Part shown: positions 21,202 through 30,018 of the stretch, piece by piece
Numbering within the stretch: position 1 is the stretch's first letter
Layout of the letters: every line of letters starts with the position of its first letter
Origin: Lonsdalea populi
Lineage (GTDB): Bacteria > Pseudomonadota > Gammaproteobacteria > Enterobacterales > Enterobacteriaceae
Reading direction: 5' to 3'
Assembly (NCBI RefSeq): GCF_015999465.1
Contig: NZ_CP065534.1
Location: 1,178,001 to 1,242,000 of the forward strand
DNA: 64,000 nucleotides
The notes under the pieces: model-generated
Seen by the model: the letters and a program-made list of their open reading frames with translations, nothing else
Told to the model about the DNA's origin: nothing
Database searches by the model: none
Made by a program: the position numbers and the translations under genes

Positions 21202-21553
21202 GTGCTAACTCCTTTGCTGTTGTGATGGTGCTAATCAAATGAGTGGCGCTTTGCGGATGCACCGCGAAAGCGCAAATAAACTGCAACATCGTTAAAAATA
21301 GCCAACTGTTAACAATATGAGGCCATCATGTGTCTTTTTTGAGAGTTAATCTGCACTAAATTGCAGCATTTAATCAGCTTGGCACTATTTTGGTGCTAGC
21401 GATGCCCCGAATCCGTGCTGCGTGAGATCGCACACTCTTAAAAGACGCCAGGTTGGCCGCGCCGCATAGGTTTTAGCAATTAATATGCCAGGAGTTAGGA
21501 AGGGCACGTTTAGCATGCCCTTTGTTGTTCACGATGTACGATAGCGGGGAAGA
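21202..21553. other. gltI-lnt intergenic region
   Basis: A 352-base spacer with the gltI promoter region. Two dyads resembling NtrC sites are annotated separately. No open frame with a good ribosome site was seen. A weak inverted repeat GGGCA...TGCCC near 21500-21520 lies just past the lnt stop and may be its terminator (followed on the minus side by a mixed sequence). Confidence 0.5.
21352..21397. promoter_or_regulatory. Pair of NtrC-like dyads upstream of gltI
   Basis: GCACTATTTTGGTGC (21382-21396) fits the NtrC consensus, GCACC-N5-GGTGC, with one change and closely resembles the enhancer sites in front of glnA. A weaker half-matching dyad TGCACTAAATTGCAGCA lies at 21352-21368, with centres 29 bases apart. 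Both are 150-195 bases upstream of the gltI start, a normal enhancer distance. No clear sigma-54 GG-N10-GC promoter was found between them and the gene. Confidence 0.4.
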
Positions 21554-23086
21554 TCAGCGGCGGCGGATACAAGAAGAGAAAACAGCGCAGAGGCCGAACA
21601 GCAGCGTCAGTGTCCATAACGGCCACGCGCCCCAACGTGCGTATGGCGTCATACCGGTTGCCGGGGTAACGGAGGTTTCCAGCACACCACGCGTGAACTG
21701 CGGCAACGAGGCGCTGACCTCGCCTTCCGGTGTGACGACGGCCGTAATGCCGTTATTCGTGCTGCGCAGCAATGGTCGGCCCAGCTCCAGCGCACGCATT
21801 CTCGCCATCTGGAAGTGTTGCCACGGACCAATAGAGTGGCCGAACCAAGCGTCGTTGGAGATCGTGAGCAGCATATCGGTGCTTTCACGGAAGTTATCCC
21901 GCACCTGATGACCTAGGATGATTTCGTAGCAAATGGTGGCCGTGAGTCGATAGCCGCTGACGTCCAGCTGCGGTTGCACATAGTCGCCGCGGCTGAATGA
22001 CGACATTGGCAGATCAAACAGCGGCGCCAGCGGGCGGAGCAGAGTTTCCAGCGGCACAAATTCGCCAAAAGGCACCAAATGGTGTTTGTTGTAGCGGTTG
22101 CTGGTGGGATAGCGGTATGACTGCTTGTCGCCCAAAACGATGATGCTGTTGTAATAGTCCACGTCGTTGTCTTTCGGACGGATGTCGACGATGCCGGTGA
22201 TCAGGCTACTGTGGCGCTCAAGCAGCGCACGGTCGACCAGACGCAAATACGCCTGCTGGCGGGATTCGACGTCGGGAATTGCTGATTCCGGCCAGATAAT
22301 GATCGGCGCTTTGCCCATGACGGGCAGACTGCTGTCCAGATAAATTTTTAGCGTGTTCAGCAGCTCGTCGGGATCCCATTTCAACGACTGGGGGATGTCG
22401 CCTTGTACCAGCGCGACGTTAACCGCCCGGTCAGGCTCGAGCTTGAACCAGGCGATGCCTCTCAATGGCCACGACAACAGTAGCAAGGCCGCCGCGACGA
22501 CGGCTGGCAGCCAGCGGCGGGAGGCGATGGCAAACGTCAGCAGCCCGCTGACGATCATCAGCACGAACGTAATAGCGTCTACGCCGAGAATCGGCGCCAG
22601 CCCTTTTAAAGGGCCATCGATTTGGCTATAGCCGAATTGAAGCCATGGAAAGCCGGTCAGCACCCAGCCACGCAGGAACTCGGTCAACTGCCAGAGCGCG
22701 GGCGCGGCGATAGCGACGCGCCACAGGTTCGTCTTGGGCCAAAAGCGGGCCAAGACGCCGGCAAACAGCATCGGGTACAGCGCCAGATAAAACGCCAGCA
22801 GGACGACCAAACCTACGTTTATGGGGCCGGGCATACCACCGAAATCAGCGATGCTGACGTAGACCCACTGTACGCCGCTGATGAACAGTCCAAAGCCCCA
22901 TGCAAAGCCAACGGCAGCAGACTGACGAGCGCTGCGGCCGAGCGTAAGCACCTGCAGACCGAACAGAGAGATAAGGGCGGCGGGCCAGAGATCAAAAGGA
23001 GAGAATGCCAGCGTGCCGCTGGCGCCGAATAAAAGCGCCAGCAGAATGCGGCTCTGCTGGCGTTGTAATAGGGAAGCGACAGCCAT
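21554..23086 (-). CDS. lnt: Apolipoprotein N-acyltransferase
   Basis: A 510-residue inner-membrane enzyme that adds the third acyl chain to the N-terminal cysteine of lipoproteins. The N-terminal half has about six membrane helices; a periplasmic nitrilase-like domain follows with the triad glutamate in [11 protein letters not shown], lysine in [14 protein letters not shown] and cysteine in [11 protein letters not shown]; a last helix closes the protein. It is six bases downstream of corC, so it belongs to the ybeZ-ybeY-corC-lnt operon. Confidence 0.97.
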   Translation of the reverse strand: MAVASLLQRQQSRILLALLFGASGTLAFSPFDLWPAALISLFGLQVLTLGRSARQSAAVGFAWGFGLFISGVQWVYVSIADFGGMPGPINVGLVVLLAFYLALYPMLFAGVLARFWPKTNLWRVAIAAPALWQLTEFLRGWVLTGFPWLQFGYSQIDGPLKGLAPILGVDAITFVLMIVSGLLTFAIASRRWLPAVVAAALLLLSWPLRGIAWFKLEPDRAVNVALVQGDIPQSLKWDPDELLNTLKIYLDSSLPVMGKAPIIIWPESAIPDVESRQQAYLRLVDRALLERHSSLITGIVDIRPKDNDVDYYNSIIVLGDKQSYRYPTSNRYNKHHLVPFGEFVPLETLLRPLAPLFDLPMSSFSRGDYVQPQLDVSGYRLTATICYEIILGHQVRDNFRESTDMLLTISNDAWFGHSIGPWQHFQMARMRALELGRPLLRSTNNGITAVVTPEGEVSASLPQFTRGVLETSVTPATGMTPYARWGAWPLWTLTLLFGLCAVFSSCIRRR

Positions 23087-23092
23087 GGCTGA

Positions 23093-23971
23093 TTAGTTTT
23101 CCAATATAGGTTGGGGGGCGTGTTCAGGTATTCTGACATGCACCTGAATAATTCTGCGGCTGTCCGCCATCGCGACTTTGAACTGGTAACCGTCCAGTTC
23201 GATGGTTTCACCCCGGGCCGGCAGGTGGCCGAAAGCCTGCATGATCAATCCGCCGATGGTATCGACCTCTTCGTCGCTGAATTGGGTGGAGAAGGACTCG
23301 TTGAAGTCTTCAATTGGCGTTAACGCGCGAACGGTATAGGTTTGACGAGTGAGATGGCGGATGTCGCGATCTTCTTCATCATCGTATTCGTCTTCGATCT
23401 CCCCAACGATCAGTTCCAGAATGTCCTCAATCGTGACCAGGCCGGAAACACCGCCGAATTCGTCGATGACGATAGCCATGTGATAACGCAGCGAGCGGAA
23501 TTCATTCAGCATGCGGTCGACGCGTTTACTTTCCGGGACGACGACCGCAGGACGCAGGACTTTGTCCATACTGAACGGCTCGGAATCGTTGCGCATGAAC
23601 GGCAGCAGGTCCTTGGCCATCAGAATCCCTTCGATGTGGTCTTTATCTTCGCTGATGACCGGGAAGCGAGAGTGGGCGGACTCGATAATCACGTCCAGGC
23701 ACTCTTCAAGCGTTTGGTTGTGCTTCAGGGTAATCATCTGCGAACGCGGGATCATGATGTCCCGTACTCGCTGTTCAGCAATATCCATTACCCCTTCCAG
23801 CATGTCGCGGGTTTCCGGATCGATGAGATCGTTTTGTTCCGAATCCCGAATCAGAGTGAGCAGATCGTTACGATCTTTGGGTTCACCGTGAAAAAGCTGG
23901 TTGAGAATAAGAGAAAAGAAGCCCTTTTTGGGGCTAGGGTTATCGCTGTTGGAAGAATGGTCGTCGCTCAT
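23093..23971 (-). CDS. corC: CNNM/CorC-type transporter-associated protein CorC (YbeX)
   Basis: A 292-residue soluble protein with two CBS domains (about residues 70-190; [11 protein letters not shown] and [14 protein letters not shown]) and a C-terminal CorC_HlyC domain ([26 protein letters not shown]). It has no membrane segment. It is linked with magnesium/cobalt efflux, and more recent work ties ybeX to ribosome metabolism, in keeping with its neighbour ybeY. A 119-base gap separates it from ybeY. Confidence 0.94.
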   Translation of the reverse strand: MSDDHSSNSDNPSPKKGFFSLILNQLFHGEPKDRNDLLTLIRDSEQNDLIDPETRDMLEGVMDIAEQRVRDIMIPRSQMITLKHNQTLEECLDVIIESAHSRFPVISEDKDHIEGILMAKDLLPFMRNDSEPFSMDKVLRPAVVVPESKRVDRMLNEFRSLRYHMAIVIDEFGGVSGLVTIEDILELIVGEIEDEYDDEEDRDIRHLTRQTYTVRALTPIEDFNESFSTQFSDEEVDTIGGLIMQAFGHLPARGETIELDGYQFKVAMADSRRIIQVHVRIPEHAPQPILEN

Positions 23972-24090
23972 GGCGTATCTGTTGACGTCTCTCAGGTTAG
24001 AAAAAGTGACCAGCGGGGGAAAGCTTGTGCGATGCCGCCACTGGCGTATAGCTGTGTAAGATACCGAATTTAAAGCAACTCGGTAACCGT

Positions 24091-24555
24091 TTATTTTTCT
24101 GCCAGATAAGGATCGGCGTATCCCATCCCTTGCATGATCTCAGTTTCCAGCGATTCCATCTCTTCGGCCTCGCTGTCTTCAATGTGATCGTAGCCCAGCA
24201 GATGCAGGCAGCCGTGCACCACCATATGTGCCCAGTGCTCTTCCTGCGTTTTCTCCTGCTCGACGGCTTCTTGCTCTACCACCTGACGGCAGATGATGAG
24301 ATCGCCCAGCAGCGGCAGCTCCACTTCCGGTGGCGCTTCAAACGGGAAAGACAGCACGTTGGTGGGCTTGTCCTTCCCGCGATAGGTCTGATTTAGCTGA
24401 TGGCTTTCCGCTTCGTCGACGATGCGGATCGTCACTTCCGACTCCGCCTGAAAATGAGGTAGCACCGCATCCAGCCAGCGTTGAAAGTGAGCTTCTAAGG
24501 GCAGGCCATCGCTGTTTTTACAGGCGATCTGCAGATCGAGAGTAACCTGACTCAT
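24091..24555 (-). CDS. ybeY: Endoribonuclease YbeY (rRNA maturation)
   Basis: A 154-residue single-strand endoribonuclease needed for 16S rRNA 3' end maturation and ribosome quality control. The zinc-binding H-x3-H-x5-H motif appears as [11 protein letters not shown], and the conserved arginine in [19 protein letters not shown] is present. Its start overlaps the end of ybeZ by four bases. Confidence 0.97.
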   Translation of the reverse strand: MSQVTLDLQIACKNSDGLPLEAHFQRWLDAVLPHFQAESEVTIRIVDEAESHQLNQTYRGKDKPTNVLSFPFEAPPEVELPLLGDLIICRQVVEQEAVEQEKTQEEHWAHMVVHGCLHLLGYDHIEDSEAEEMESLETEIMQGMGYADPYLAEK

Positions 24556-25607
24556 TTCTGCTCCTGCCCGGCAGCTTGCAGCGCTTCGCGTTGACGCTGT
24601 TGGGCCAGCGCGTCTTTTCGCTTTTGCTCCGCGGTTTCCCAGGCTTCATAGGCGTTGACGATACGCGCGACCACCGGGTGGCGCACTACGTCTTCACTGT
24701 GGAAGAAGTTGAAACTGATTTCTTCGACGTCGGACAGCACTTCAATTGCGTGCCGTAACCCGGACTTCTGGTTGCGCGGCAGGTCGATCTGAGTCACGTC
24801 GCCGGTAATGACGGCTTTCGAATTGAAGCCGATACGCGTGAGGAACATCTTCATCTGTTCGATAGTAGTGTTCTGACTTTCATCCAGAATGATGAAGGCG
24901 TCGTTGAGCGTGCGGCCACGCATGTAAGCGAGCGGCGCGACTTCGATCACATTGCGTTCAATCAGCTTCTCGACTTTTTCGAAGCCCAGCATTTCGAAAA
25001 GCGCGTCATACAGCGGGCGCAGATACGGGTCCACTTTCTGGCTTAAGTCACCCGGCAGGAAACCCAGCTTTTCACCGGCTTCCACCGCCGGACGGGTTAA
25101 CAGAATTCGGCGAATTTCCTGACGCTCCAGCGCATCGACGGCGGCGGCAACGGCCAGATAGGTTTTCCCGGTACCGGCCGGGCCTACGCCGAACGAAATA
25201 TCATGATCGAGAATATGGGCGACGTACTGCGCCTGATTCGGCGTTCGGGGTTTGATGACGCCGCGTTTGGTACGAATATTCACCGCTTTGCCGAATTCAG
25301 GCACGCTGTCGGCGGACTGTTCCAAGACGCCGGACTCCTTGATCGCCAGATGAATCTGCTCTGGGTCGATATCCTGGCTAGCGCCTTTCATCGACGCGGT
25401 ATCAACGTACAGATGCCGCAGAATATCGGCAGCCGCCTTGACGCACAGTTCGGTTCCGACCAGTTTGAATTGATTGTCGCGGCGGTTAATTTCAATGCCC
25501 AGGCGGCGTTCCAACTGTTTGATATTGTCGTCAAACGGGCCGCACAGGCTGAGTAAACGTTTATTGTCCGCGGGTTCGAGTGTGATCTCTTTGGTCGTTA
25601 CGTTCAA
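24552..25607 (-). CDS. ybeZ: PhoH-like ATPase YbeZ
   Basis: A 351-residue PhoH-family NTPase. Walker A is [12 protein letters not shown], Walker B is [11 protein letters not shown], and an N-terminal KH-like segment precedes. It works with YbeY in RNA metabolism. The start is taken as TTG at 25607 (residues [14 protein letters not shown] follow), because GAGG lies just upstream and homology to E. coli YbeZ begins there; the open frame to 25727 has no family support. YbeY overlaps its end. Confidence 0.95.
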   Translation of the reverse strand: MNVTTKEITLEPADNKRLLSLCGPFDDNIKQLERRLGIEINRRDNQFKLVGTELCVKAAADILRHLYVDTASMKGASQDIDPEQIHLAIKESGVLEQSADSVPEFGKAVNIRTKRGVIKPRTPNQAQYVAHILDHDISFGVGPAGTGKTYLAVAAAVDALERQEIRRILLTRPAVEAGEKLGFLPGDLSQKVDPYLRPLYDALFEMLGFEKVEKLIERNVIEVAPLAYMRGRTLNDAFIILDESQNTTIEQMKMFLTRIGFNSKAVITGDVTQIDLPRNQKSGLRHAIEVLSDVEEISFNFFHSEDVVRHPVVARIVNAYEAWETAEQKRKDALAQQRQREALQAAGQEQK

Positions 25608-25739
25608 ATTATTCCTCTTGGTATTTAACCGGAAAATGGACGGATTGAGACTGGAGTCCATCGGCTGGCGATCGCCAGCTATGCATGAATAACCATGATT
25701 ATTTATCGCTAACCCGTAAAGGCGCAAGTCGCACTACCG

Positions 25740-25767
25740 ATATTGGGGGCGGTTTCATAAAAACAAG
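25740..25767 (-). promoter_or_regulatory. Candidate heat-shock (sigma-32) promoter for ybeZ-ybeY-corC-lnt
   Basis: On the minus strand CTTGTT is followed after 13 bases by CCCCAATAT. This is close to the sigma-32 pattern CTTGAA-N13-15-CCCCATNT. The E. coli ybeZYX operon is part of the heat-shock regulon, which supports the call. It lies about 130 bases upstream of the ybeZ start. The leader also holds the palindrome CTGGCGATCGCCAG. Confidence 0.4.
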
Positions 25768-25825
25768 GCAGGATCTTCGGGATGGGAATACGGGCAGCCA
25801 GGACTGCCCGTCGATAGCGGGATTA

Positions 25826-27250
25826 TCAGGGTTGATAAGTGCCAACACCAATCTCATTTTCCTTACGGGTACGGGCGATGACTGCCGCCGGCGATTCAAT
25901 TACACGCAGCCCCATTTGATCTTCGGTGCGGACCAGCACGCCGCGCAGCGAGTTCGGATAAACGTCGACGATTTCCACATCCACGAACTTGCCGATCATC
26001 TCCGGCGAGCCTTCGAAGTTGACGACGCGATTGTTTTCGGTACGGCCGGACAGCTCCATCACGTTCTTGCGGGAGGTGCCTTCAACCAGCACGCGCTGCA
26101 CGGAGCCCATCATCTGGCGGCTGTAGCGCATGGCCTGCTGGGTGATGCGCTCCTGGAGGAGATACAGGCGCTGTTTTTTCTCCTCTTCGCTGACGTCGTC
26201 CACCATATCGGCCGCCGGGGTGCCGGGGCGCGGTGAATAGATGAAGCTAAAGCTCATGTCGAAATTGACGTCGGCAATCAGGTTCATGGTCTGTTCAAAA
26301 TCGTCTTTCGTCTCGCCAGGGAAGCCGACGATAAAGTCGGAGCTGATCTGAATACCCGGGCGTGCTTTATGGAGTTTGCGGATTATCGCCTTGTACTCCA
26401 GCGCGGTATGACGACGTTTCATCATGGTCAGTACCCGGTCGGAACCGCTCTGTACCGGCAAATGCAGGAAGCTGACCAGCTCCGGCGTATCTTCATACAC
26501 GCCGATGATATCGTCGGTGAATTCGATCGGATGGCTGGTGGTGAAACGGATGCGGTCGATGCCGTCGATGGCCGCCACCAAACGAATCAGTTCTGCGAAG
26601 GTGCAGATGTTGCCGTCATAGGTTTCGCCGCGATAGGCGTTGACATTCTGACCCAGCAGGTTAACTTCGCGCACGCCCTGTTCGGCCAACTGCGCCACTT
26701 CAAACAGTACATCGTCGCAGGGACGGCTGACTTCTTCTCCGCGGGTATAGGGGACCACGCAGAACGTACAGTATTTATTGCAGCCTTCCATAATGGAGAC
26801 AAAGGCGGTCGGGCCTTCGGCGCGCGGTTCCGGCAGACGGTCGAATTTCTCGATTTCGGGGAAGCTCACGTCAACGATCGGGCTGTGCGTACCGTTCACG
26901 TGATTAATCATTTCCGGCAGGCGGTGCAGCGTTTGCGGCCCGAAAATGACGTCCACGTAGTGGGCGCGTTCGCGAATGTGCGCGCCCTCCTGGGAAGCGA
27001 CGCAGCCGCCGACGCCAATGATAAGGTTTGGATTGCTGTCTTTCAGCGCCTTCCAGCGGCCGAGCTGATGAAAGACTTTTTCCTGCGCCTTTTCACGGAT
27101 AGAACAGGTGTTCAGCAGAAGAAGGTCCGCTTCTTCTGCGATGTCGGTCAGCTCATAACCGTGAGTGCTTTCCAGTAAGCCGGCTATCTTGGATGAATCG
27201 TATTCGTTCATCTGACAGCCCCAGGTTTTTATATGCAGTTTTTTTATCAT
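25826..27250 (-). CDS. miaB: tRNA-2-methylthio-N6-isopentenyladenosine37 methylthiotransferase
   Basis: A 474-residue radical SAM methylthiotransferase that completes ms2i6A37 of tRNAs reading UNN codons. The N-terminal UPF0004 domain carries three cluster cysteines ([31 protein letters not shown]), the radical SAM site is [18 protein letters not shown], and a TRAM domain ends the protein. It is divergent from ubiF, as in E. coli. Confidence 0.98.
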   Translation of the reverse strand: MIKKLHIKTWGCQMNEYDSSKIAGLLESTHGYELTDIAEEADLLLLNTCSIREKAQEKVFHQLGRWKALKDSNPNLIIGVGGCVASQEGAHIRERAHYVDVIFGPQTLHRLPEMINHVNGTHSPIVDVSFPEIEKFDRLPEPRAEGPTAFVSIMEGCNKYCTFCVVPYTRGEEVSRPCDDVLFEVAQLAEQGVREVNLLGQNVNAYRGETYDGNICTFAELIRLVAAIDGIDRIRFTTSHPIEFTDDIIGVYEDTPELVSFLHLPVQSGSDRVLTMMKRRHTALEYKAIIRKLHKARPGIQISSDFIVGFPGETKDDFEQTMNLIADVNFDMSFSFIYSPRPGTPAADMVDDVSEEEKKQRLYLLQERITQQAMRYSRQMMGSVQRVLVEGTSRKNVMELSGRTENNRVVNFEGSPEMIGKFVDVEIVDVYPNSLRGVLVRTEDQMGLRVIESPAAVIARTRKENEIGVGTYQP

Positions 27251-27447
27251 CGTTATAGACTTGCCATTATTCAGTTCGGGTGAACACGCTTTACCTTGAT
27301 GCGGGCGCGTATTGTAATCGTTTGGCGCCGCGGTGACCAGTATGCACCCATCTTCGCTTTTCTGATAAAACGGCCGAGATCCAGTAAACTATGCTCAATT
27401 CTTTTCCTGTTATACACGGGACTCTGTTTAGAAATGGTGGGGCACGT

Positions 27448-28614
27448 ATGCACTTTGACGTAGTCATCGTCGGTGGGGGTATGGTGGGCGCCGCCGCCGC
27501 ATTAGGGTTGGCGCAAAACGGTTTTCAGGTGGCGTTGGTGGAGCAGGATGCGCCGCCGGCGTTTGATGCCGAAAGTCCGCCGGATTTGCGTTTATCGGCG
27601 ATTGGCTATGCCTCTGTGGCGTTACTGCGCCAGTTGGGGGCGTGGGCGAACGTGGAACAGATGCGCAGCGCTCCGTATCGTCGGCTGGAGACCTGGGAGT
27701 GGGACAGCGCTCGGGTCGCGTTCGACGCCAGCGAGCTGAGCCTGCCGGAATTAGGCTACATGGTCGAAAACCGGGTGTTGCAACTGGCGCTTTGGCAGTC
27801 GTTGGAAAATATGCAGGGAGTAACGCTACTCTGCCCACGGCATCTTAAACAGTTGAACTACGCAGCGCCGGTCTGGCAGGTGACGCTGGATGATGATGCC
27901 GTCATCGAAACGACGCTGGTGGTGGGTGCGGACGGCGCGCAGTCTCGCGTTCGTCAGTGGGCGGGTATCGGCGTCAGTGGTTGGCAGTATCGCCAGTCCT
28001 GTATGTTAATTAGCGTTCGCACGGAAGCTCCGCAGCAGGATGTCACCTGGCAGCAGTTTACGCCGGATGGCCCGCGAGCCTTCTTGCCCTTGTTCGACCA
28101 ATGGGGATCGCTGGTATGGTATGACGGTCCGCAGCGCATTCGCCAGTTGCAAAGCTTATCAATGGCGCAGTTGGATGACGTCATCGCTGAGACCTTTCCG
28201 GCGCGTATCGGGCGAGTGAATGCCGTGGCGGCGGGCGCATTCCCGTTGATTCGCCGGCATGCCCAGCGTTACGTGGTGCCGGGGCTGGCGCTGCTGGGCG
28301 ATGCGGCGCATACCATCAATCCGCTGGCGGGGCAGGGCGTGAATTTGGGCTATCGTGATGTCGAAGCCTTACTGTCTGTGGTCACTCAAGCGCGCGATCG
28401 CGGTGAGTGTTGGTATGAAGAATCCATTCTACAGCGCTACCAACGGCGGCGCAGGATGGACAACCTGCTGATGCAAAGCGGAATGGATTTATTCTATGGG
28501 GCTTTCAGCAATCGACTGGCGCCATTAATGCTGGCGAGGAACGTGGCGCTGATGGCGGCTCAGCGGGCGGGTAAACTTAAACAGCAGGCGCTGAAATACG
28601 CGCTGGGGCTTTAG
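27448..28614 (+). CDS. ubiF: Ubiquinone hydroxylase UbiF (3-demethoxyubiquinol 3-hydroxylase)
   Basis: A flavin monooxygenase of the UbiH/COQ6 family, 388 residues from MHFDVVIVGGG. It adds the last ring hydroxyl in aerobic ubiquinone synthesis. The dinucleotide-binding GGGMVGAAAALGLA, the middle VVGADGAQSRVRQWAGIG and the GDAAHTINPLAGQGVNLGYRD signature are intact. The start at 27448 follows GGGGCACGT; the frame extends upstream to 27391 without family similarity. Confidence 0.97.
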   Translation: MHFDVVIVGGGMVGAAAALGLAQNGFQVALVEQDAPPAFDAESPPDLRLSAIGYASVALLRQLGAWANVEQMRSAPYRRLETWEWDSARVAFDASELSLPELGYMVENRVLQLALWQSLENMQGVTLLCPRHLKQLNYAAPVWQVTLDDDAVIETTLVVGADGAQSRVRQWAGIGVSGWQYRQSCMLISVRTEAPQQDVTWQQFTPDGPRAFLPLFDQWGSLVWYDGPQRIRQLQSLSMAQLDDVIAETFPARIGRVNAVAAGAFPLIRRHAQRYVVPGLALLGDAAHTINPLAGQGVNLGYRDVEALLSVVTQARDRGECWYEESILQRYQRRRRMDNLLMQSGMDLFYGAFSNRLAPLMLARNVALMAAQRAGKLKQQALKYALGL

Positions 28615-28619
28615 TCCAG

Positions 28620-28641
28620 GCGGCCCGTCGGGGCCGCGTTT
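28620..28641 (+). terminator. Hairpin after ubiF
   Basis: GCGGCCC pairs with GGGCCGC around GTCG and is followed by GTTTAAG. The T-run is short, so termination may be partial. Confidence 0.55.
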
Positions 28642-28704
28642 AAGTTCGCACGGGTAGAGTGCATAAGCTGTACGCGTTTTCCAACGACCATTTATGCGAA
28701 GAGA

Positions 28705-29037
28705 ATGATGATATACCTCTATTTGAGTTTGGCGATTGTTTCCGAGGTCATTGCGACGACGGCGCTTAAGCTGTCTGACAGCTTTACCCGTTTTATTCCG
28801 AGCGTGGTGACCGTGGTGTTTTACGCGGTGGCGTTCTACTGCCTGACGATCACCATGCGCGTGCTGCCGACAGGCGTCATCTACGCCATTTGGTCTGGTG
28901 CGGGAATCGTATTAATTGCTGGCGTGAGCTGGGCTATTTATGGTCAACGTCTGGATTTTCCGGCTGTGCTGGGCATGGGGTTGATTATTGCTGGCGTCAT
29001 CATAATCAACGTCTTTTCCAAATCAGTCGCGCATTAA
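28705..29037 (+). CDS. emrE: Small multidrug resistance efflux protein, EmrE type
   Basis: A 110-residue four-helix SMR transporter. The membrane-embedded glutamate of helix 1 is present (AIVSEVIATTALK, E14 counted from the second methionine), as are PTGVIYAIWSGAGIV in helix 3 and the GQRLDFPA loop typical of EmrE. The family exchanges protons for toxic cations such as quaternary ammonium compounds. E. coli has no emrE at this position; here it lies between ubiF and the tRNA cluster and is transcribed toward the tRNA genes. Confidence 0.9.
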   Translation: MMIYLYLSLAIVSEVIATTALKLSDSFTRFIPSVVTVVFYAVAFYCLTITMRVLPTGVIYAIWSGAGIVLIAGVSWAIYGQRLDFPAVLGMGLIIAGVIIINVFSKSVAH

Positions 29038-29173
29038 TATCGAGAGAGAAGGGATGACGGATAGCGATATGCCGACAGGCGCGCCGAGCATAGAATTGGA
29101 TGCGTTCTATGGGGCATCCCGGCGTTGAGGGCTGGAATGAGTCAACGCTATTTAGGACGGGTCGCCAACAACT

Positions 29174-29201
29174 AAAAAGCCTGCATCAGCAGGCTTTTTT
29201 T
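29174..29201 (-). terminator. Intrinsic terminator of the tRNA operon
   Basis: AGCCTGC pairs with GCAGGCT around a four-base loop, followed on the minus strand by TTTTT. It lies just after the last tRNA gene; on the plus strand a longer T-run would also stop emrE transcripts. Confidence 0.9.
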
Positions 29202-29208
29202 GTATTCG

Positions 29209-29282
29209 TGGCTGGGGTACCAGGATTCGAACCTGGGATGCCGGAATCAGAATCCGGTGCCTTACCGCTTGGCGATACCCCA
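29209..29282 (-). tRNA. tRNA-Gln (anticodon CTG)
   Basis: A 74-base cloverleaf with encoded CCA. Acceptor TGGGGTA pairs with TACCCCA, the T-arm is GGTTCGAATCC, and the anticodon loop reads TTCTGAT. The promoter-distal gene of the cluster. Confidence 0.97.
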
Positions 29283-29287
29283 AAATG

Positions 29288-29364
29288 TGGTGGCTACGAC
29301 GGGATTCGAACCTGTGACCCCAGCATTATGAGTGCTGTGCTCTAACCAGCTGAGCTACGTAGCC
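29288..29364 (-). tRNA. tRNA-Met (anticodon CAT, elongator)
   Basis: A 77-base tRNA with encoded CCA: acceptor GGCTACG, anticodon loop CTCATAA, T-arm GGTTCGAATCC. It matches the E. coli metT/metU elongator type. Confidence 0.97.
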
Positions 29365-29410
29365 TTGGTACTGCTATTGACCAGAAGAAAGTTTCTTCGT
29401 GGCGAATGTT

Positions 29411-29484
29411 TGGCTGGGGTACCAGGATTCGAACCTGGGATGCCGGAATCAGAATCCGGTGCCTTACCGCTTGGCGATACCCCA
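29411..29484 (-). tRNA. tRNA-Gln (anticodon CTG)
   Basis: A 74-base copy with the same sequence as the Gln gene at 29209-29282, including CCA; a recent duplication within the cluster. Confidence 0.97.
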
Positions 29485-29520
29485 ACGGGTTGCACTCCTA
29501 ACGAAGTGTCTCACTGAAAT

Positions 29521-29595
29521 TGGCTGGGGTACCAGGATTCGAACCTGGGAATGCTGGGATCAAAACCCAGTGCCTTACCGCTTGGCGATACCCCA
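29521..29595 (-). tRNA. tRNA-Gln (anticodon TTG)
   Basis: A 75-base tRNA with CCA; the anticodon arm is CTGGGTTTTGATCCCAG, giving anticodon TTG. The acceptor and D-arms are as in the CTG copies. Confidence 0.97.
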
Positions 29596-29625
29596 ATAAA
29601 ACGTTGCTTAGCCTAGAAGATTACA

Positions 29626-29710
29626 TGGTGCGGGAGGCGAGACTTGAACTCGCACACCTTGCGGCGCCAGAACCTAAATCTGGTGCGTCTACCAATTTCG
29701 CCACTCCCGC
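29626..29710 (-). tRNA. leuW: tRNA-Leu (anticodon TAG)
   Basis: An 85-base class II tRNA with a long variable arm and encoded CCA; the anticodon stem-loop CCAGATTTAGGTTCTGG gives anticodon TAG. It is the counterpart of E. coli leuW. Confidence 0.97.
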
Positions 29711-29718
29711 AAAAAAGA

Positions 29719-29795
29719 TGGTGGCTACGACGGGAATCGAACCTGTGACCCCAGCATTATGAGTGCTGTGCTCTAACCAGCTGAGCTACGTAGCC
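29719..29795 (-). tRNA. tRNA-Met (anticodon CAT, elongator)
   Basis: A 77-base tRNA with CCA, the first gene of the operon. It differs from the copy at 29288-29364 in the T-loop (GGTTCGATTCC instead of GGTTCGAATCC). Confidence 0.97.
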
Positions 29796-29833
29796 ATCTT
29801 TTCCGCGTCACCTTCATCGGCGTTGCGGGGCGC

Positions 29834-29862
29834 ATTATGCGTAGTTGACTTTGAACCGTCAA
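29834..29862 (-). promoter_or_regulatory. Sigma-70 promoter of the tRNA operon
   Basis: On the minus strand TTGACG is followed after 17 bases by CATAAT and then a GC-rich stretch GCGCCCCGC. The GC-rich discriminator is typical of stable RNA promoters under stringent control. It lies about 40 bases upstream of the first tRNA. Confidence 0.85.
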
Positions 29863-29966
29863 CACATTTTTTCCCGAAAATCGCCTGCCGGCGGCCGTTT
29901 GTCTGGCTTATGAACAGTATGAACAGAAAAGCGTCAAAAGGCCGTTTTTTTTGCCATCATCGATAA

Positions 29967-29992
29967 GAAAAACGGGCCTCTGGAGGCCCGTT
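29967..29992 (-). terminator. Intrinsic terminator of asnB
   Basis: ACGGGCCT pairs with AGGCCCGT around a four-base loop, followed on the minus strand by TTTTTCTT. It lies 27 bases after the asnB stop. Confidence 0.9.
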
Positions 29993-30018
29993 TAGGATGA
30001 AAACCGTAAAATAGACGG

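Noticed and set aside
21202..21400. Sigma-54 promoter for gltI
   Set aside because: No GG-N10-GC pair with a good -24/-12 match was found on the minus strand.
29100..29762. Small plus-strand frames with repeated AGVPGFEPG-type peptides
   Set aside because: These are complementary strands of tRNA genes, a well-known false protein annotation.
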